Source of the DNA: Bradyrhizobium sp. ISRA464 | GTDB taxonomy: Bacteria; Pseudomonadota; Alphaproteobacteria; Rhizobiales; Xanthobacteraceae | Direction of reading: 5' to 3' | NCBI RefSeq assembly: GCF_029910095.1 | Contig: NZ_CP094526.1 | Coordinates: forward strand, 6,696,001 to 6,760,000 | DNA: 64,000 nt | Part shown: piece by piece, positions 30,039 to 39,161 of the stretch | How positions within the stretch are numbered: position 1 is the stretch's first letter | How the letters are laid out: the number at the start of each line of letters is the position of its first letter | Translations under genes and position numbers: made by a program | The notes under the pieces: model-generated | Databases searched by the model: none | What the model saw: only the letters and a program-made list of their open reading frames with translations | What the model was told of the DNA's origin: nothing

Positions 30039-31241
30039 TCACCAGAGCACCGGGAACTCCTCGAACCCGCCAGTGATGATCTCCTTGCGCAACTTCAGTT
30101 CTTCGGGCGCCACGGCTAGGCGCAGCGCGGGAAAGCGCTGGAAGATCGAACCGAACACCGCTTTGAGTTCCAGCCTCGCCAGCGCCTCGCCGATGCAGGA
30201 GTGCGGCCCGTAGGAGAACGCCAGGTGCGGCTTTCCTTCGCGTCCGATGTCGAAGATTTGCGGGTCGTCGAAATGGCGCCGATCGAACGACGTTGCCGGC
30301 AGACCGACCAGTACCTTGCTCTCCGCGGGAATATGCACGCCCGCGATGGTCACGTCGGTCCTCGGATAGCGCATGATGCCGTCCCAGCCCGCGCCCGGCG
30401 GGTACATGCGCAGGATTTCCTCCACCGCCTTGTCCACCAGGGACGGATCGCCGACCAGGCGTTCGCGCTGTTGCGGATGGCGGAACATGGCCAGCAGGCC
30501 GAATTCGATCTGCGCGACGGTGCTCTCGTGCCCCGCCACAAGCATGCCCGCCGCCAGGCCGATCGCTTCTTCCTCGGTTGCCTTGCCCTGGTCGACCGCG
30601 GTGAGCAGATCCGTCAGTAGATTGTCGCCCGGATCCTGGCGCTTGTCCCGCATCTTGCCGCGAATATAGGCGCGCAGTTCGTCCCAGGCCAAGCGCGATG
30701 CCCTGCGCGGGCCGCTTTCATGCTGATGCGTCATCACCTCGTCGGACAGCCCGGCGAAAAAGGCGTGATCCTCGTAGGGCACGCCCATCAGCGCGCTGAT
30801 GACCATGGCCGGAAGCGGAAAGGAGACGTGGCGCCGCAGGTCCGCGGGCTGGCGCTGGGCCGCCAACGTCTCGAACAACTGCGCGGCGATCGCCTCGACC
30901 TGCTGCGCGATCAACTTCACCCTGTGGCTGCTGAAGGCCGGCGCCACGATCGTGCGCAACCGGACATGCTCGCTCCCCTCGTGCGAGACCAGCCACCCCG
31001 GCGAACCGAGAATCACCGAATCCGGGGTGAATGCCGCCGGCGGCATTCCCGCCGGCCGGAACGCAGCGTCGGATAGCGCCGCCTCGGCCTCGTCGTAGCC
31101 CGTCACCCACCAGCCTTCGTGCCCGGACGGGAAACGCACGCGGTGGATCGGACCGTTGGCGCATAGCGCCAACATCTCGGGCGAGGGCTCGATGTGATCG
31201 ACGCGCCACATCGGCAGCGTCGGCAAGGGTTGTTCGGGCAT
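30039..31241 (-). CDS. Cytochrome P450 CYP112 (gibberellin operon)
   Basis: A 400-residue P450, first gene of the operon. CYP112 catalyses late oxidation of C20 gibberellins (loss of C-20) leading to GA9. The I-helix motif is AGHESTVAQ, the conserved ExxR is in [10 protein letters not shown], and the heme loop is [17 protein letters not shown]. The start [10 protein letters not shown] has GGAGAG about 14 bases upstream. The next gene, CYP114-ferredoxin, starts about 95 bp downstream. Upstream there is no CYP115, only an IS630 remnant. Confidence 0.94.
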   Translation of the reverse strand: MPEQPLPTLPMWRVDHIEPSPEMLALCANGPIHRVRFPSGHEGWWVTGYDEAEAALSDAAFRPAGMPPAAFTPDSVILGSPGWLVSHEGSEHVRLRTIVAPAFSSHRVKLIAQQVEAIAAQLFETLAAQRQPADLRRHVSFPLPAMVISALMGVPYEDHAFFAGLSDEVMTHQHESGPRRASRLAWDELRAYIRGKMRDKRQDPGDNLLTDLLTAVDQGKATEEEAIGLAAGMLVAGHESTVAQIEFGLLAMFRHPQQRERLVGDPSLVDKAVEEILRMYPPGAGWDGIMRYPRTDVTIAGVHIPAESKVLVGLPATSFDRRHFDDPQIFDIGREGKPHLAFSYGPHSCIGEALARLELKAVFGSIFQRFPALRLAVAPEELKLRKEIITGGFEEFPVLW

Positions 31242-31484
31242 GGTGGCGCTTCACTCTCCAAGCGATGGAAGCGCGGAAGGCGACCGGCAGACGCTCCGGG
31301 CAGCGGCTTGAGGTGCGATTGCGCTCACTTCTGTTCGTCGATGATGATCGGCGGGGAAGGCGGCCGGACCCTAGGGCCTCAAGTTGGCCTTAGTCATCTA
31401 CCGAATCTTGTAGTAGCCCCTAACGCCTGGATGTCGCAGACGTCCTTGATCTTCGCTTTACGCGCGTGCCCGAGATGCTGCCGC
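31242..31484. other. Leader region of the gibberellin operon
   Basis: The stretch between the operon start and an IS630 remnant. I looked for a CYP115 relic, a NifA/RpoN (-24/-12) promoter and a nod box, and saw none. The promoter must lie here or further out. Confidence 0.4.
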
Positions 31485-31822
31485 TGGTCTGCTCTGTTCA
31501 ATGGTACCCCAGCAGCGTCCGCGCGACCGGTTGCGGCTACGGTCTGGCTCCGCAACCGATCTGGCTGCCCTCTCAGACAACCTCGGCAGCCACAAGTCTG
31601 CTGTCCTGCGCAGCCTGATCAAAGCCGCCGGCGCCAGACTCTGGTACCTGCCGCCATACTCGCCAGGCCTCAATCCGATCGAAGAGACCCTCGCCAAGGT
31701 CAAGCACTGGATGCGCTCCCCCTAGAAGCTCACGATCGACGATATTTGCCGCCATATCGGCGGCCTTGTCTCAACTATCCAGCCCAACGAATGCAGCAAC
31801 TATTTCCAAAATTCAGAATAGG
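31485..31822 (+). pseudogene. IS630-family transposase C-terminal fragment
   Basis: The plus strand reads SDNLGSHKSAVLRSLIKAAG, then RLWYLPPYSPGLNPIEETLA and KVKHWMRSP, a stop, and IDDICRHIGGLVSTIQPNEC. This is the C-terminal third of an IS630-type DDE transposase with the Asn-Pro-Ile-Glu catalytic motif. N-terminal parts are missing and a stop interrupts it. It differs from the intact IS630 element at 9.4 kb. Confidence 0.85.
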
Positions 31823-32528
31823 CTTCTATCAAAACGTGAAACGCTCTAAATGGCCGGCTGAGCCCCCGACCTCGGCAGTAAACCTATCGTCGCCAGGGGA
31901 ATTGCGTCGCCTGGGTCAGAGCCGACCCCGTTCGCACGCATTTCAAGCCGGCGACCTTTTGCGCACTCTGCAAGTCAAAGGCCCGACGCGCGACTAGGTA
32001 AATGTCAGGCCTTCTTTTGCAGATGCTGGTGCGCTCCGAGAGTGCACTCGCGGGGGACTTCGTTCCAGCCGGACGCAAGCAAACGTTCTGGCCCGCCAGC
32101 CCGCACGTCAGGCGAAGTTAGCGCGTGGCATATCCCTTGCTGATCTCTCGCTGCTGGAATTGCACGTCCAGCTTTGAAACAGGGCGCCGTCGGGACAACG
32201 TATTTCGAGCCCGGCGGCGTATCTTTCTGGGATGAGGGGATCAGGCGCATTTCCGGCCTCCGATCAAACACCACCATTGCTGGTTTCCCTGGCTGCTGCG
32301 AGCCAATCCACTCTTACAACGGGCGATATCTGCCAGGGGTCAAATTGTTCTTCGAGCAGGAATACGGCCCCCTGTATCGGGAAGGAAGCATGCGCGAGAG
32401 GCGGCTCGCGTGCACTACTTTTGGCTATCCCGGACGCCCACGGGCTTGCTCTTCACCAATGGTTGCGCTTAAGCCGATGGCGGGAGAGGCTCTTTGATGA
32501 AAATCAGCATCGAGTTGGACGTCGCGTC
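31823..32528. other. Gap without recognisable gene
   Basis: About 700 bp, only weak frames. One plus frame near 32174-32497 (LPGVKLFFEQEYGPLYREG) could be a protein scrap, but no family is recognised. Confidence 0.4.
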
Positions 32529-32783
32529 GTGACCGCTCGGCTCCTCGTCACCATTGCAATACTGCTTTGTCTTGCAGGACCGGCAGTCGCAGAGTGCGGA
32601 GAACGTGGCGGCCCCGGATATCGTGGCCCGAGTGGCAAATGCGTCGGCTGGGCTGAAATAGGTCGCGTATGCGGCATCCCGCCCGAAACGCGGTGTCGGG
32701 CTGAGGCTGTGGCCCCGAACGCAGCTGAGGCAGCCGGTCACGGCGCCAGGATTGAAGAACTGCGCCAGCTGCAGAAAAAGTAA
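32529..32783 (+). CDS. Small exported Cys-containing protein
   Basis: A GTG start gives an 84-residue protein with a clear signal peptide (TARLLVTIAILLCLAGPAVA) and a mature part beginning ECGERGGPGYRGPSGKCVGW and continuing GRVCGIPPETRC. The four Cys suggest two disulfides in the periplasm. The GPGYRGP-GKCVGW pattern looks like small exported proteins common in Bradyrhizobium. No function known. The ribosome site is weak; a short overlapping ORF ending TGA at the GTG may couple translation. Confidence 0.6.
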   Translation: MTARLLVTIAILLCLAGPAVAECGERGGPGYRGPSGKCVGWAEIGRVCGIPPETRCRAEAVAPNAAEAAGHGARIEELRQLQKK

Positions 32784-32862
32784 GCGACTCCTGTGACTGA
32801 AGGCGCAGTTATCAACACCCACGAAGCGCAGCAGACCGGCGCAGCCTCAAGAGATTGATAAT

Positions 32863-33153
32863 TTGCAAGCTGTCCGCACCCGCCGAAGCAATCGAGCAGC
32901 GCCGCAAGCTCGCTCATTATCTCCGATATTGGTCTGGTCCGTCGATCGAAACTGCGCCTTCAGGGCGGTGCTGGTCTATTGCGTCAGCCGCCAGCATCAC
33001 AGCGGGCGGCTGAACCTCGCCGACCTCCTCAACTGGGATTGGTACGACATCTCGGCGCGCCTCAAGTGAAGCGCCTGCAGCAAGATCGGATGGGTTGATA
33101 CCCGTCTGGATTGGAACGAGGTGATCGACTTCGCCAAGGGCATCTTGGGCTAA
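32863..33153 (+). pseudogene. Small zinc-ribbon-like protein interrupted by an in-frame TGA
   Basis: The frame runs VYCVSRQHHSGRLNLADLLN and WDWYDISARLK, reaches TGA at 33067-33069, and continues in the same frame SACSKIGWVDTRLDWNEVID before TAA. The pattern Cys-x(n)-LK-[stop]-x-x-Cys indicates that the stop replaces the first Cys of a CxxC knuckle (TGC or TGT to TGA). Relatives of this short protein are recalled as common in Bradyrhizobium. Unless read through, the product lacks its metal-binding end. Confidence 0.55.
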
Positions 33154-33168
33154 GCCACCTCTCGACAG

Positions 33169-33288
33169 TCAGCCGGGAAACTGCGGTTGGAGCAGCGATA
33201 CGATCATCAGGGCGGCGATCAGAATCGCCGGCGCAAAGCCGACCACCGCAGCTAACCAAAGCTCGGCATTGCGAAAGTAGTCGTGCAT
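33169..33288 (-). CDS. 39-residue single-helix membrane protein
   Basis: ATG at 33288 has GGAGAG six bases upstream. The protein starts MHDYFRNAELWL and has one hydrophobic helix AAVVGFAPAILIAALMIVSL, ending LQPQFPG. It is too short for most gene finders. Function unknown. Confidence 0.5.
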   Translation of the reverse strand: MHDYFRNAELWLAAVVGFAPAILIAALMIVSLLQPQFPG

Positions 33289-33362
33289 GGAGGGCTCTCC
33301 AGCAAGTCAAAGCGGTCAACGGAAAGATCTGGGCAGCGTTCCTGCATTGGCAGGGTTGACAC

Positions 33363-33494
33363 TCAAACGGGCTTCGAACTCGCGCTCCCGTGGGGCGCCA
33401 GCCGAGGCGCCGCTCGTGGTAAGTCCCATCCAAACCAAATCACGGCATACAGCGCGAGCAACCAGAGCACGATCAGTGCTATGTCCCGTTTCAC
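33363..33494 (-). CDS. 43-residue single-helix membrane protein (GTG start)
   Basis: A GTG at 33494 opens a frame KRDIALIVLWLLALYAVIWF followed by GWDLPRAAPRLAPHGS. It has one transmembrane helix with a basic N-terminus. No convincing ribosome site is seen, so this is tentative. It lies between two other small minus-strand genes. Confidence 0.35.
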   Translation of the reverse strand: MKRDIALIVLWLLALYAVIWFGWDLPRAAPRLAPHGSASSKPV

Positions 33495-33496
33495 AG

Positions 33497-33712
33497 CTAA
33501 GTTGCGCGCTGAAGGCGAGCGATGCGCCTGTGATCGCGCCAAAGCTCAATGATATCGTGGGTCGCCAAATATGTTTCGGCTCGCCTTCGCGCCTCCGTAT
33601 CGTCCAGGCTGTTAAATTCGTAAGTCGCGCGCGCTACGCCCGCTGCGTCGACTGCGAAGGCCACGTAGTGTTTCAGCCCTTCGTCCATTGTTGGCATCAC
33701 GCCTGATGGCAA
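33497..33712 (-). CDS. 71-residue hypothetical protein
   Basis: A soluble protein with DEGLKHYVAFAVDAAGVARA and a helical second half (EARRRAETYLATHDIIELW). It looks like a recurring small Bradyrhizobium protein. A shorter start at MPTMDEGLK (33697) is possible. It is probably in one transcription unit with the two small membrane proteins downstream. Function unknown. Confidence 0.6.
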   Translation of the reverse strand: MPSGVMPTMDEGLKHYVAFAVDAAGVARATYEFNSLDDTEARRRAETYLATHDIIELWRDHRRIARLQRAT

Positions 33713-33774
33713 TTGGGAAAGGCCAGAATTGACCCTCGACCGGCCGCTGAAAGAACATTCCTCGTGAGGGCTCG

Positions 33775-33905
33775 TTCCTATTTACGCGACCCGATTTGGA
33801 ACATCGTTGCGCTTACGGAGTCGATTCCTCACTCCCGGTTCTATTGCCCCAACCCAGCCGGGAGAAGACCTGTCCCCAACAGGCTGGCGACCCTTGGCGC
33901 TCTAT
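33775..33905. repeat. Short dispersed repeat, copy A
   Basis: Resembles 55157-55275. Both contain CCCGATTTGGAA, then GTCGATT(T)CCT, then TTGCCCC near the middle and CCGGGAGAAGAC(C/G)TG. Similarity is about 110 bp with indels. No reading frame is shared. Confidence 0.45.
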
Positions 33906-33982
33906 CCGCCGGGGGTCGTTTGGGAGTTGGCACTTTTGGCCTGTCGACTCTAGTACAGGCTGACCAACCGCGAGAGAGACCA

Positions 33983-34141
33983 ATGAAAACGGTCTGGATC
34001 TACGTAGATATAAACAAGCAAATTGGGGATGGCGAATATCTCAAAGTATTTGCCTCCAATGAGGCCGCCGAGCATTGGCTTGAGGAGCACGCTCCTGAAG
34101 GCGTCGCAGTCGAGTATCCTGTTATCGTCAGAGCGACCTGA
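33983..34141 (+). CDS. 52-residue hypothetical protein
   Basis: ATG follows GAGAGAG. The product starts MKTVWIYVDINKQIGDGEYL and continues VFASNEAAEHWLEEHAPEG, ending near VIVRAT. It is a small alpha/beta-looking acidic protein. A truncated relative may start at 36637 (MRIAVVLSPNKQMGDG). Function unknown. Confidence 0.6.
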   Translation: MKTVWIYVDINKQIGDGEYLKVFASNEAAEHWLEEHAPEGVAVEYPVIVRAT

Positions 34142-34500
34142 GAAAACCTCGATCAACGCCTGCTCGCGATCTGATCTTTAGAGAGATACCCAGTCAAGCC
34201 GAACAGAAATGCGCCCGCTGCGATGAAAAGGACGAGCTGCACCACGATCACGAGCCCTCCCATTTTCTACAGGGTTCTCTAACATCGTGACTGCAGCTGG
34301 GTAAATTCCGTCGACCTACGGGCGCAAGCGGAGCGATCCCCCATTGAGCTCACGGCGTCTCGGCCAACCAGCGCTCCGTTTCCTCTGATGATGCTTTAGG
34401 AACAAGACCCAGCGCCGCGGAGTTTACGCCGCGATTTGGGAAACGTACATCCTGGGCCCCCGGTAATGCCTCTGCCGGGTCGAAACTTGCGCCCGCAAAA

Positions 34501-34692
34501 ATGAGGACCATCTTGGATCACGCAGCACCTCTGCAGGCTCGTTTCCTCGTCCGGCAAGGAACCATTGGCTGGATGGTTTATGATCGGCAGCGCAAGGGGC
34601 CCGCGCTACTAAAGGACGGCAACTTCGCTGAGAAGCTGACGATGGAGCAAGCCGAACACGTAAAGGAGAGGCTGACGAGGCAGCCCACCTGA
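34501..34692 (+). CDS. 63-residue hypothetical protein
   Basis: The frame starts MRTILDHAAPLQARFLVRQG and continues WMVYDRQRKGPALLKDG, then AEKLTMEQAEHVKERLTRQ. Beta strands followed by a helix are suggested. It looks like a small protein recurring in Bradyrhizobium; the function is unknown. Confidence 0.55.
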   Translation: MRTILDHAAPLQARFLVRQGTIGWMVYDRQRKGPALLKDGNFAEKLTMEQAEHVKERLTRQPT

Positions 34693-35594
34693 TCGAAGGT
34701 TGGCGCCAAGGCCTTTGGCGGATTCGCGAAGGCATTGCTGATAGGATTCCCGGGCCTCTACCTGCTGCTGGTTACCGAATTCTACGGGCCGTTCAGGGCC
34801 CCACCCGACTCTTCCTCGGGCGAGACCCCAACGAGGCCGGGAGAGCCATACATTTCGCGCCGATCCGTGGCCGTTGACCGCGGCCCTCCCGCCGCCGTCG
34901 TCAAACTATAGTGCAATCAATACAGTTCGGAGGACGAGATATCCTCCATCGATTGTCGGTCGCCGCGCAGATGCTCGCCGCGGCAAGCGACCTCAAGGAT
35001 ATCGGGAAGAGGAATCTCAGGTTGAGCTTGAGCTGGATCTGTCCTGCGAGCGTGACCCCGCATTCGGACGAGCGCGGAACTCCGGCGCCGGGAGCGAACC
35101 GCGGCCGGTCGTTGTGGCACGGTTGGCGCAATCGCATGATGGAAATGGGGGAATTGCTTGAGGATGACGCGTCGAGGTCTTTGGCGCGCGGCACACGGGC
35201 CGCGAAGGTAATCGAAAAATGACAGATGTAATCGACGGGGCTCGCGAGTTCGCGAAGGGAAAACACGCGCAGTAGCTACGCAAATACACAGTGAACCCTA
35301 CTTCGTTTACCTTGAGGATGTCGCCGGAAATGGTCGAGCACGCCGGGCTATCGGCGGAAGGCCCGCCGCGTGGGTGGCATGACGTCTTCGAAGACACCGA
35401 AACTCCGGTAGCCGAGCTCGAGGAACAATTCCGCGCCGATGTCACACGCGCCGTCTGGCTCCCGACCAACACGCCGCAGTGGCGATAGATTGAGGTGCCA
35501 GAAACCGAAGCTGCGGTTGAAGACCGGCGTCGATCGTCGTCCACGCGATGCTGGACAAGGCGGTGCACCGCATCAGCAACGGAGAGCTCGCGAG
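34693..35594. other. Gap with possible small decayed frames
   Basis: About 900 bp. One plus frame (35291-35488, LRMSPEMVEHAGLSAEGPPR) and another ending ISNGELASYSVS look protein-like but match no family I recognise. No RNA gene seen. Confidence 0.35.
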
Positions 35595-36524
35595 CTATTC
35601 TGTATCCCTCTCCCAAGGCAGTGGCGGGAGGAAGAACTCCAGGAGGTAATCAATAAAGAAGCGCACTTTGGGAGCTACGTGACGTGTTGCCGGATAAACC
35701 GCGGAGATCGTATATGGCGCCTGGACAGCATCCGGCAGAGCTGGAACCAATGTGCCTTGCCGCAAAGGTTCCGCCGCCAGAAACGCCGGAAGCGATGCGA
35801 TCCCCAAGCCGGCAATCGCCATGTCTCTGATTGCGTCGCCATTATTTGCAATAATGCGGGACCGGATTGGCAATGAGATCGCCCGCCGCCCCTTCTTGCC
35901 ATCACGTTCGAAGCGCCAGAACCGTTTGGCGTGGACATAGGCGTAGTCAATACAAATATGCTCGGCCAGTTCGGCAGCGCGCTTCGGAAGGCCATGTTGA
36001 TTCGCGTAGCTTGGACTGCAACAGACCACTCGCGCACACTCACCCAGCTTACGTGCTTTTAGGCTTGAGTCCCGCATATCCCCTATTCGGATGCCAAGAT
36101 CGTAGCCTCCACGGACCAAGTCAACGTGACGATCCTCGTAGTCGATCGCGAGTTCGAGGTCTGGATGGCGCCGCGCAAACTCGGCAATCACTGGCCCAAG
36201 ATACATTATCCCGAAAGACATTGGCGTCGTGATGCGCAACTGTCCGCGCAAGGAGCTCACGCCGCGCTCTGACAAGCTCTCTGCCGTTTCGCTGATCTCA
36301 TGTAAGAGGGGGACCATTCGTTCGAAGAAAGCTCCACCGTTGTCCGTAGGTCGCAGCTGGCGCGTCGAACGCTGAAACAGCTCGACATCCAAGGCGGCTT
36401 CCAAGTCACTAATGCGCTTGCTGATCACCGATTTCGACAGGTTCATGCGATCGGCAGCGGCAGTGATGCTTCCCGCTTGCATCACCTGCACAAACGTAAC
36501 GATATCATCGAAGCGCCACTTCAT
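35595..36524 (-). CDS. LysR-family transcriptional regulator
   Basis: A 309-residue LTTR. The N-terminal winged helix is at about residues 7-65 (MQAGSITAAADRMNLSKSVI, SKRISDLEAALDVELFQRST). The effector domain follows, with TPMSFGIMYLGPVI at its start. The style resembles the CrgA/AaeR-like group. It lies on the minus strand; the plus-strand region across the intergenic gap holds a decayed isochorismatase-fold gene and then a PQQ dehydrogenase operon, either of which may be or have been its target. Inducer unknown. Confidence 0.9.
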   Translation of the reverse strand: MKWRFDDIVTFVQVMQAGSITAAADRMNLSKSVISKRISDLEAALDVELFQRSTRQLRPTDNGGAFFERMVPLLHEISETAESLSERGVSSLRGQLRITTPMSFGIMYLGPVIAEFARRHPDLELAIDYEDRHVDLVRGGYDLGIRIGDMRDSSLKARKLGECARVVCCSPSYANQHGLPKRAAELAEHICIDYAYVHAKRFWRFERDGKKGRRAISLPIRSRIIANNGDAIRDMAIAGLGIASLPAFLAAEPLRQGTLVPALPDAVQAPYTISAVYPATRHVAPKVRFFIDYLLEFFLPPLPWERDTE

Positions 36525-36969
36525 TGTTCAATCGTAGCGAATGCGACCACGTTTGTGAAGCAAATGCGCTTTCGCGTTAAACTGGGGCATGGCTTGAATC
36601 CTCCTTCTGAGCAAGCAGCCAAGAAGGATCGAACCATGCGCATTGCAGTCGTCCTTTCGCCGAACAAACAAATGGGTGATGGACTGTCCCGGGTCGAGGG
36701 ACGTTCGAGCAGGTCGCGCGTCTCTGCGTGACCGAGCGCAGGCGGCTTCCGTCGACACTTAGTAATCCCCATCTGCGCGGAGCGTCATATTGGGAATGCG
36801 CTATCCTCAGATGAGTGTTCGACCAGCCAGAACACCGAGTTCGAGAAATAGAACTTCCGTCCGCACCCTGGAGGGCGCTGATATTTGCGCGGTAGCGCTC
36901 AGCTATGCTGTCCAGCATCGCTCCGCGAGCGGGGGGGGAAGGGAAATGAGCAGCGAACCTCTCCGAGGC
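36525..36969. other. LysR upstream region with a small relic
   Basis: Contains a short plus frame at 36637 (MRIAVVLSPNKQMGDGLSRV) that resembles the N-terminus of the 52-residue protein at 33983, probably a truncated paralogue. Nothing else recognised. Confidence 0.35.
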
Positions 36970-37215
36970 TCTCAGAAGCATCATCTTCTCAGGTCACAGA
37001 ATTCAGCATTCATCTATGTTGTCGCCGACGCCGTCGGAGGTGCCTCCATCCCAGCTCACGAAGCGGCGCTTCGGCGCGTAGAGCCGGCCGGCGCTCAGCT
37101 CGTCAGTAAATGCAGCTCTTCTACGAACTTCAGTGCGACTGGGCACACAAGAAGACTGTTCCCGACTTTATTGATGTCTTCGAGGCTCGGATCCCGAAAA
37201 GGATTTCAACGGATA
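36970..37215 (+). pseudogene. Isochorismatase-fold hydrolase fragment
   Basis: The plus strand reads IYVVADAVGGASIPAHEAAL and RRVEPAGAQLVS in one frame and, after a frameshift, MQLFYELQCDWAHKKTVPDF. Together these match the C-terminal half of YcaC-type hydrolases (VVADAxG--S-EAH--A--R---AGA, then LQLLxELQRDWAR). N-terminal catalytic residues are missing. Dead. Confidence 0.6.
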
Positions 37216-37443
37216 GAGGCCTGCCGAGATTTAGGGATGTCAAACGTGGAAGCTGTTGTCAGCCCGAAGCCGAAAGCAGGAAAAGGAGACTCACTGCGGC
37301 ATAATCTGGCAGTCGAGCCCCGACGCAGACAGGAAGGGAGTCGGGCATAAGTGTTCTGATGCTGCGGAGGCCAAAGCGGCGCGAGGCAGCCCAATCCAAT
37401 TCATTAAAAAAGTGGCGACCAGAATTGCAATGGTGGAGACGAA

Positions 37444-39114
37444 ATGATGATGCATCGCTTGCTGCACCGCGCTTTTCTTTCAACCAGCTCTTGCCAGGCT
37501 TTGGCGGGACCGCGGGCGCTGCTGATACCCCTGGTGACGAGCCTAATGGCGCTATGCGTCAGCACCGATCCTGCGTTCTCGGCGCAGCCGACCACACAGG
37601 GCCCCACCCAAGCGGAGTTGGATCGCGCCGATGCGGACTCCGTCAACTGGCTCACTGACAACAAAGGCTATATGGGAACTCGCTTTTCGACATTGTCGGA
37701 GATTAACCCGCTCAACATTCGCAATCTCAGGGAGGTCTGCTCCTTTGACATCGGAGAAACCGGCTCTTTTCAGAGCGGGCCGATCGTCTACGACGGCCTG
37801 TTGTACACGACGACCGGGCCGACCACCGTCGCAATCGACGCGGCGACGTGCGCGAAGAAGTGGGAGTACCACCACAAGGGTAGTCATGTGCTCGTGTCGA
37901 ACAACAAGGGGCCAGCGATCGCCGGCGGCCGCGTCATTCGTGGCACGCCCGATGGCCATCTGATCGCGCTGGATGCGAAGACAGGCGCATTGCTGTGGGA
38001 TCAACAGATCATGGATGCAGTGAACGGCGAATACGCAACGGCTGCGCCGCTCGTCTGGAACGATATCGTTTTCATGGGAAAGGCCGGTGCAGACCGTGGT
38101 ATCCGCGGCGAGATGATGGCTTTTGGCGCTGACGACGGTCACATGATATGGAGCTTCCACGTCATCCCCTCGCCTGGCGAGAAGGGATCAGAAACGTGGA
38201 AGAATCCGGCAAGCATCGAGCATGGCGGAGGTTCGCTCTGGACGACGTTTGCGCTCGATTCAGCTGCCGGTCTGCTGTTACTGCCGATCGGTAATCCAGG
38301 GCCGGACTTCGACGATGATTCCCGGCCTGGCACCAACCTCTTCACGAATTCACTGGTCGCACTCGATGCTCGAACCGGAGAGCTGAAATGGTGGCATCAG
38401 TTGCTTGCGCCCGATGATCGGGATTGGGATACGGCTGTCACCGCAGCCATTGACGCCGCCGACGGCAGTAAGCTGGCAATGGCAGCAGGTAAGGACGGCG
38501 TGGTTCACATCGTTGACCGGACCACGGGCGAGCTGAAGGTAGGGGCTCCGCTGGTGACGCGTTATCAGAACACGACAGGCCCTGTGCCCAGGGGCAGCGG
38601 CATACGGCTGTGCCCGATCGCTGCCGTGCAATGGAACGGACCAGCCTACAATCCCGAAACCAAATTGATGTACATGAACGGGATCGATTGGTGCGCGCAG
38701 GCGATCAAGGGACCGACGCCCACCGCCAAGCCAGGCGAGGAGTATCTAGGCTGGGCCAACTATTATGGGACGCGTGATCCGGTCGATGAGGCATTTGGTT
38801 TGGTCAACGCCATCGATCCAACCACGGGCAATGTCGTTTGGCGCGCCAAGACGAAATCGATTCCACTTGGTGGCCTGGTTGCCACGGCCAGCGACCTCAT
38901 TATTACCGGAACGATCGCCGGAGAGGTACTAGTGCTGGACGCGAAGACCGGCGCGGAAATTCACAAGACCGATGTGAAAGGAGGCATCGGCGGCGGTGTC
39001 ATCACCTACCAAGCTGGCGGCAGGCAGCTCATCGCCGTCGCGGCCGGAGACAATAACCTCACCTACGGCACGAAGGGTCAGAACACGATCGTTGTCCTGG
39101 GAGTACCGAAATAG
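37444..39114 (+). CDS. PQQ-dependent alcohol dehydrogenase-like quinoprotein
   Basis: A 556-residue periplasmic eight-bladed propeller protein. The N-terminus has a hydrophobic signal segment (ALLIPLVTSLMALCVSTDPAFSA). Repeated W-motifs follow (KTGALLWDQ, TGELKWWHQ, TTGNVVWRA). An Asp-rich stretch PDDRDWDTA lies where the catalytic Asp is found in this family. There is no C-terminal cytochrome c domain and no vicinal Cys pair, so it differs from quinohemoprotein ethanol dehydrogenases and from the MxaF disulfide type. Electron acceptor and substrate are unknown. A porin gene follows 47 bp downstream. Confidence 0.85.
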   Translation: MMMHRLLHRAFLSTSSCQALAGPRALLIPLVTSLMALCVSTDPAFSAQPTTQGPTQAELDRADADSVNWLTDNKGYMGTRFSTLSEINPLNIRNLREVCSFDIGETGSFQSGPIVYDGLLYTTTGPTTVAIDAATCAKKWEYHHKGSHVLVSNNKGPAIAGGRVIRGTPDGHLIALDAKTGALLWDQQIMDAVNGEYATAAPLVWNDIVFMGKAGADRGIRGEMMAFGADDGHMIWSFHVIPSPGEKGSETWKNPASIEHGGGSLWTTFALDSAAGLLLLPIGNPGPDFDDDSRPGTNLFTNSLVALDARTGELKWWHQLLAPDDRDWDTAVTAAIDAADGSKLAMAAGKDGVVHIVDRTTGELKVGAPLVTRYQNTTGPVPRGSGIRLCPIAAVQWNGPAYNPETKLMYMNGIDWCAQAIKGPTPTAKPGEEYLGWANYYGTRDPVDEAFGLVNAIDPTTGNVVWRAKTKSIPLGGLVATASDLIITGTIAGEVLVLDAKTGAEIHKTDVKGGIGGGVITYQAGGRQLIAVAAGDNNLTYGTKGQNTIVVLGVPK

Positions 39115-39161
39115 CCTGAAGTGATTGCGCAACGTCTCCGTCCGCGCAGGGAGCTGATCAA

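Noticed and set aside
31242..31484. Possible CYP115 relic upstream of CYP112
   Set aside because: Translated by eye in several frames; no P450 motif or CYP115-like sequence found.
32863..33153. Selenocysteine insertion as the explanation for the in-frame TGA
   Set aside because: No visible stem-loop of the right kind after the TGA and many other broken genes nearby; nonsense decay is simpler. Kept only as a check in the findings.
33929..33945. TGGCAC element as a sigma-54 (-24/-12) promoter before the 52-residue gene
   Set aside because: The -12 half is GGCC rather than TTGC, so the consensus fails.
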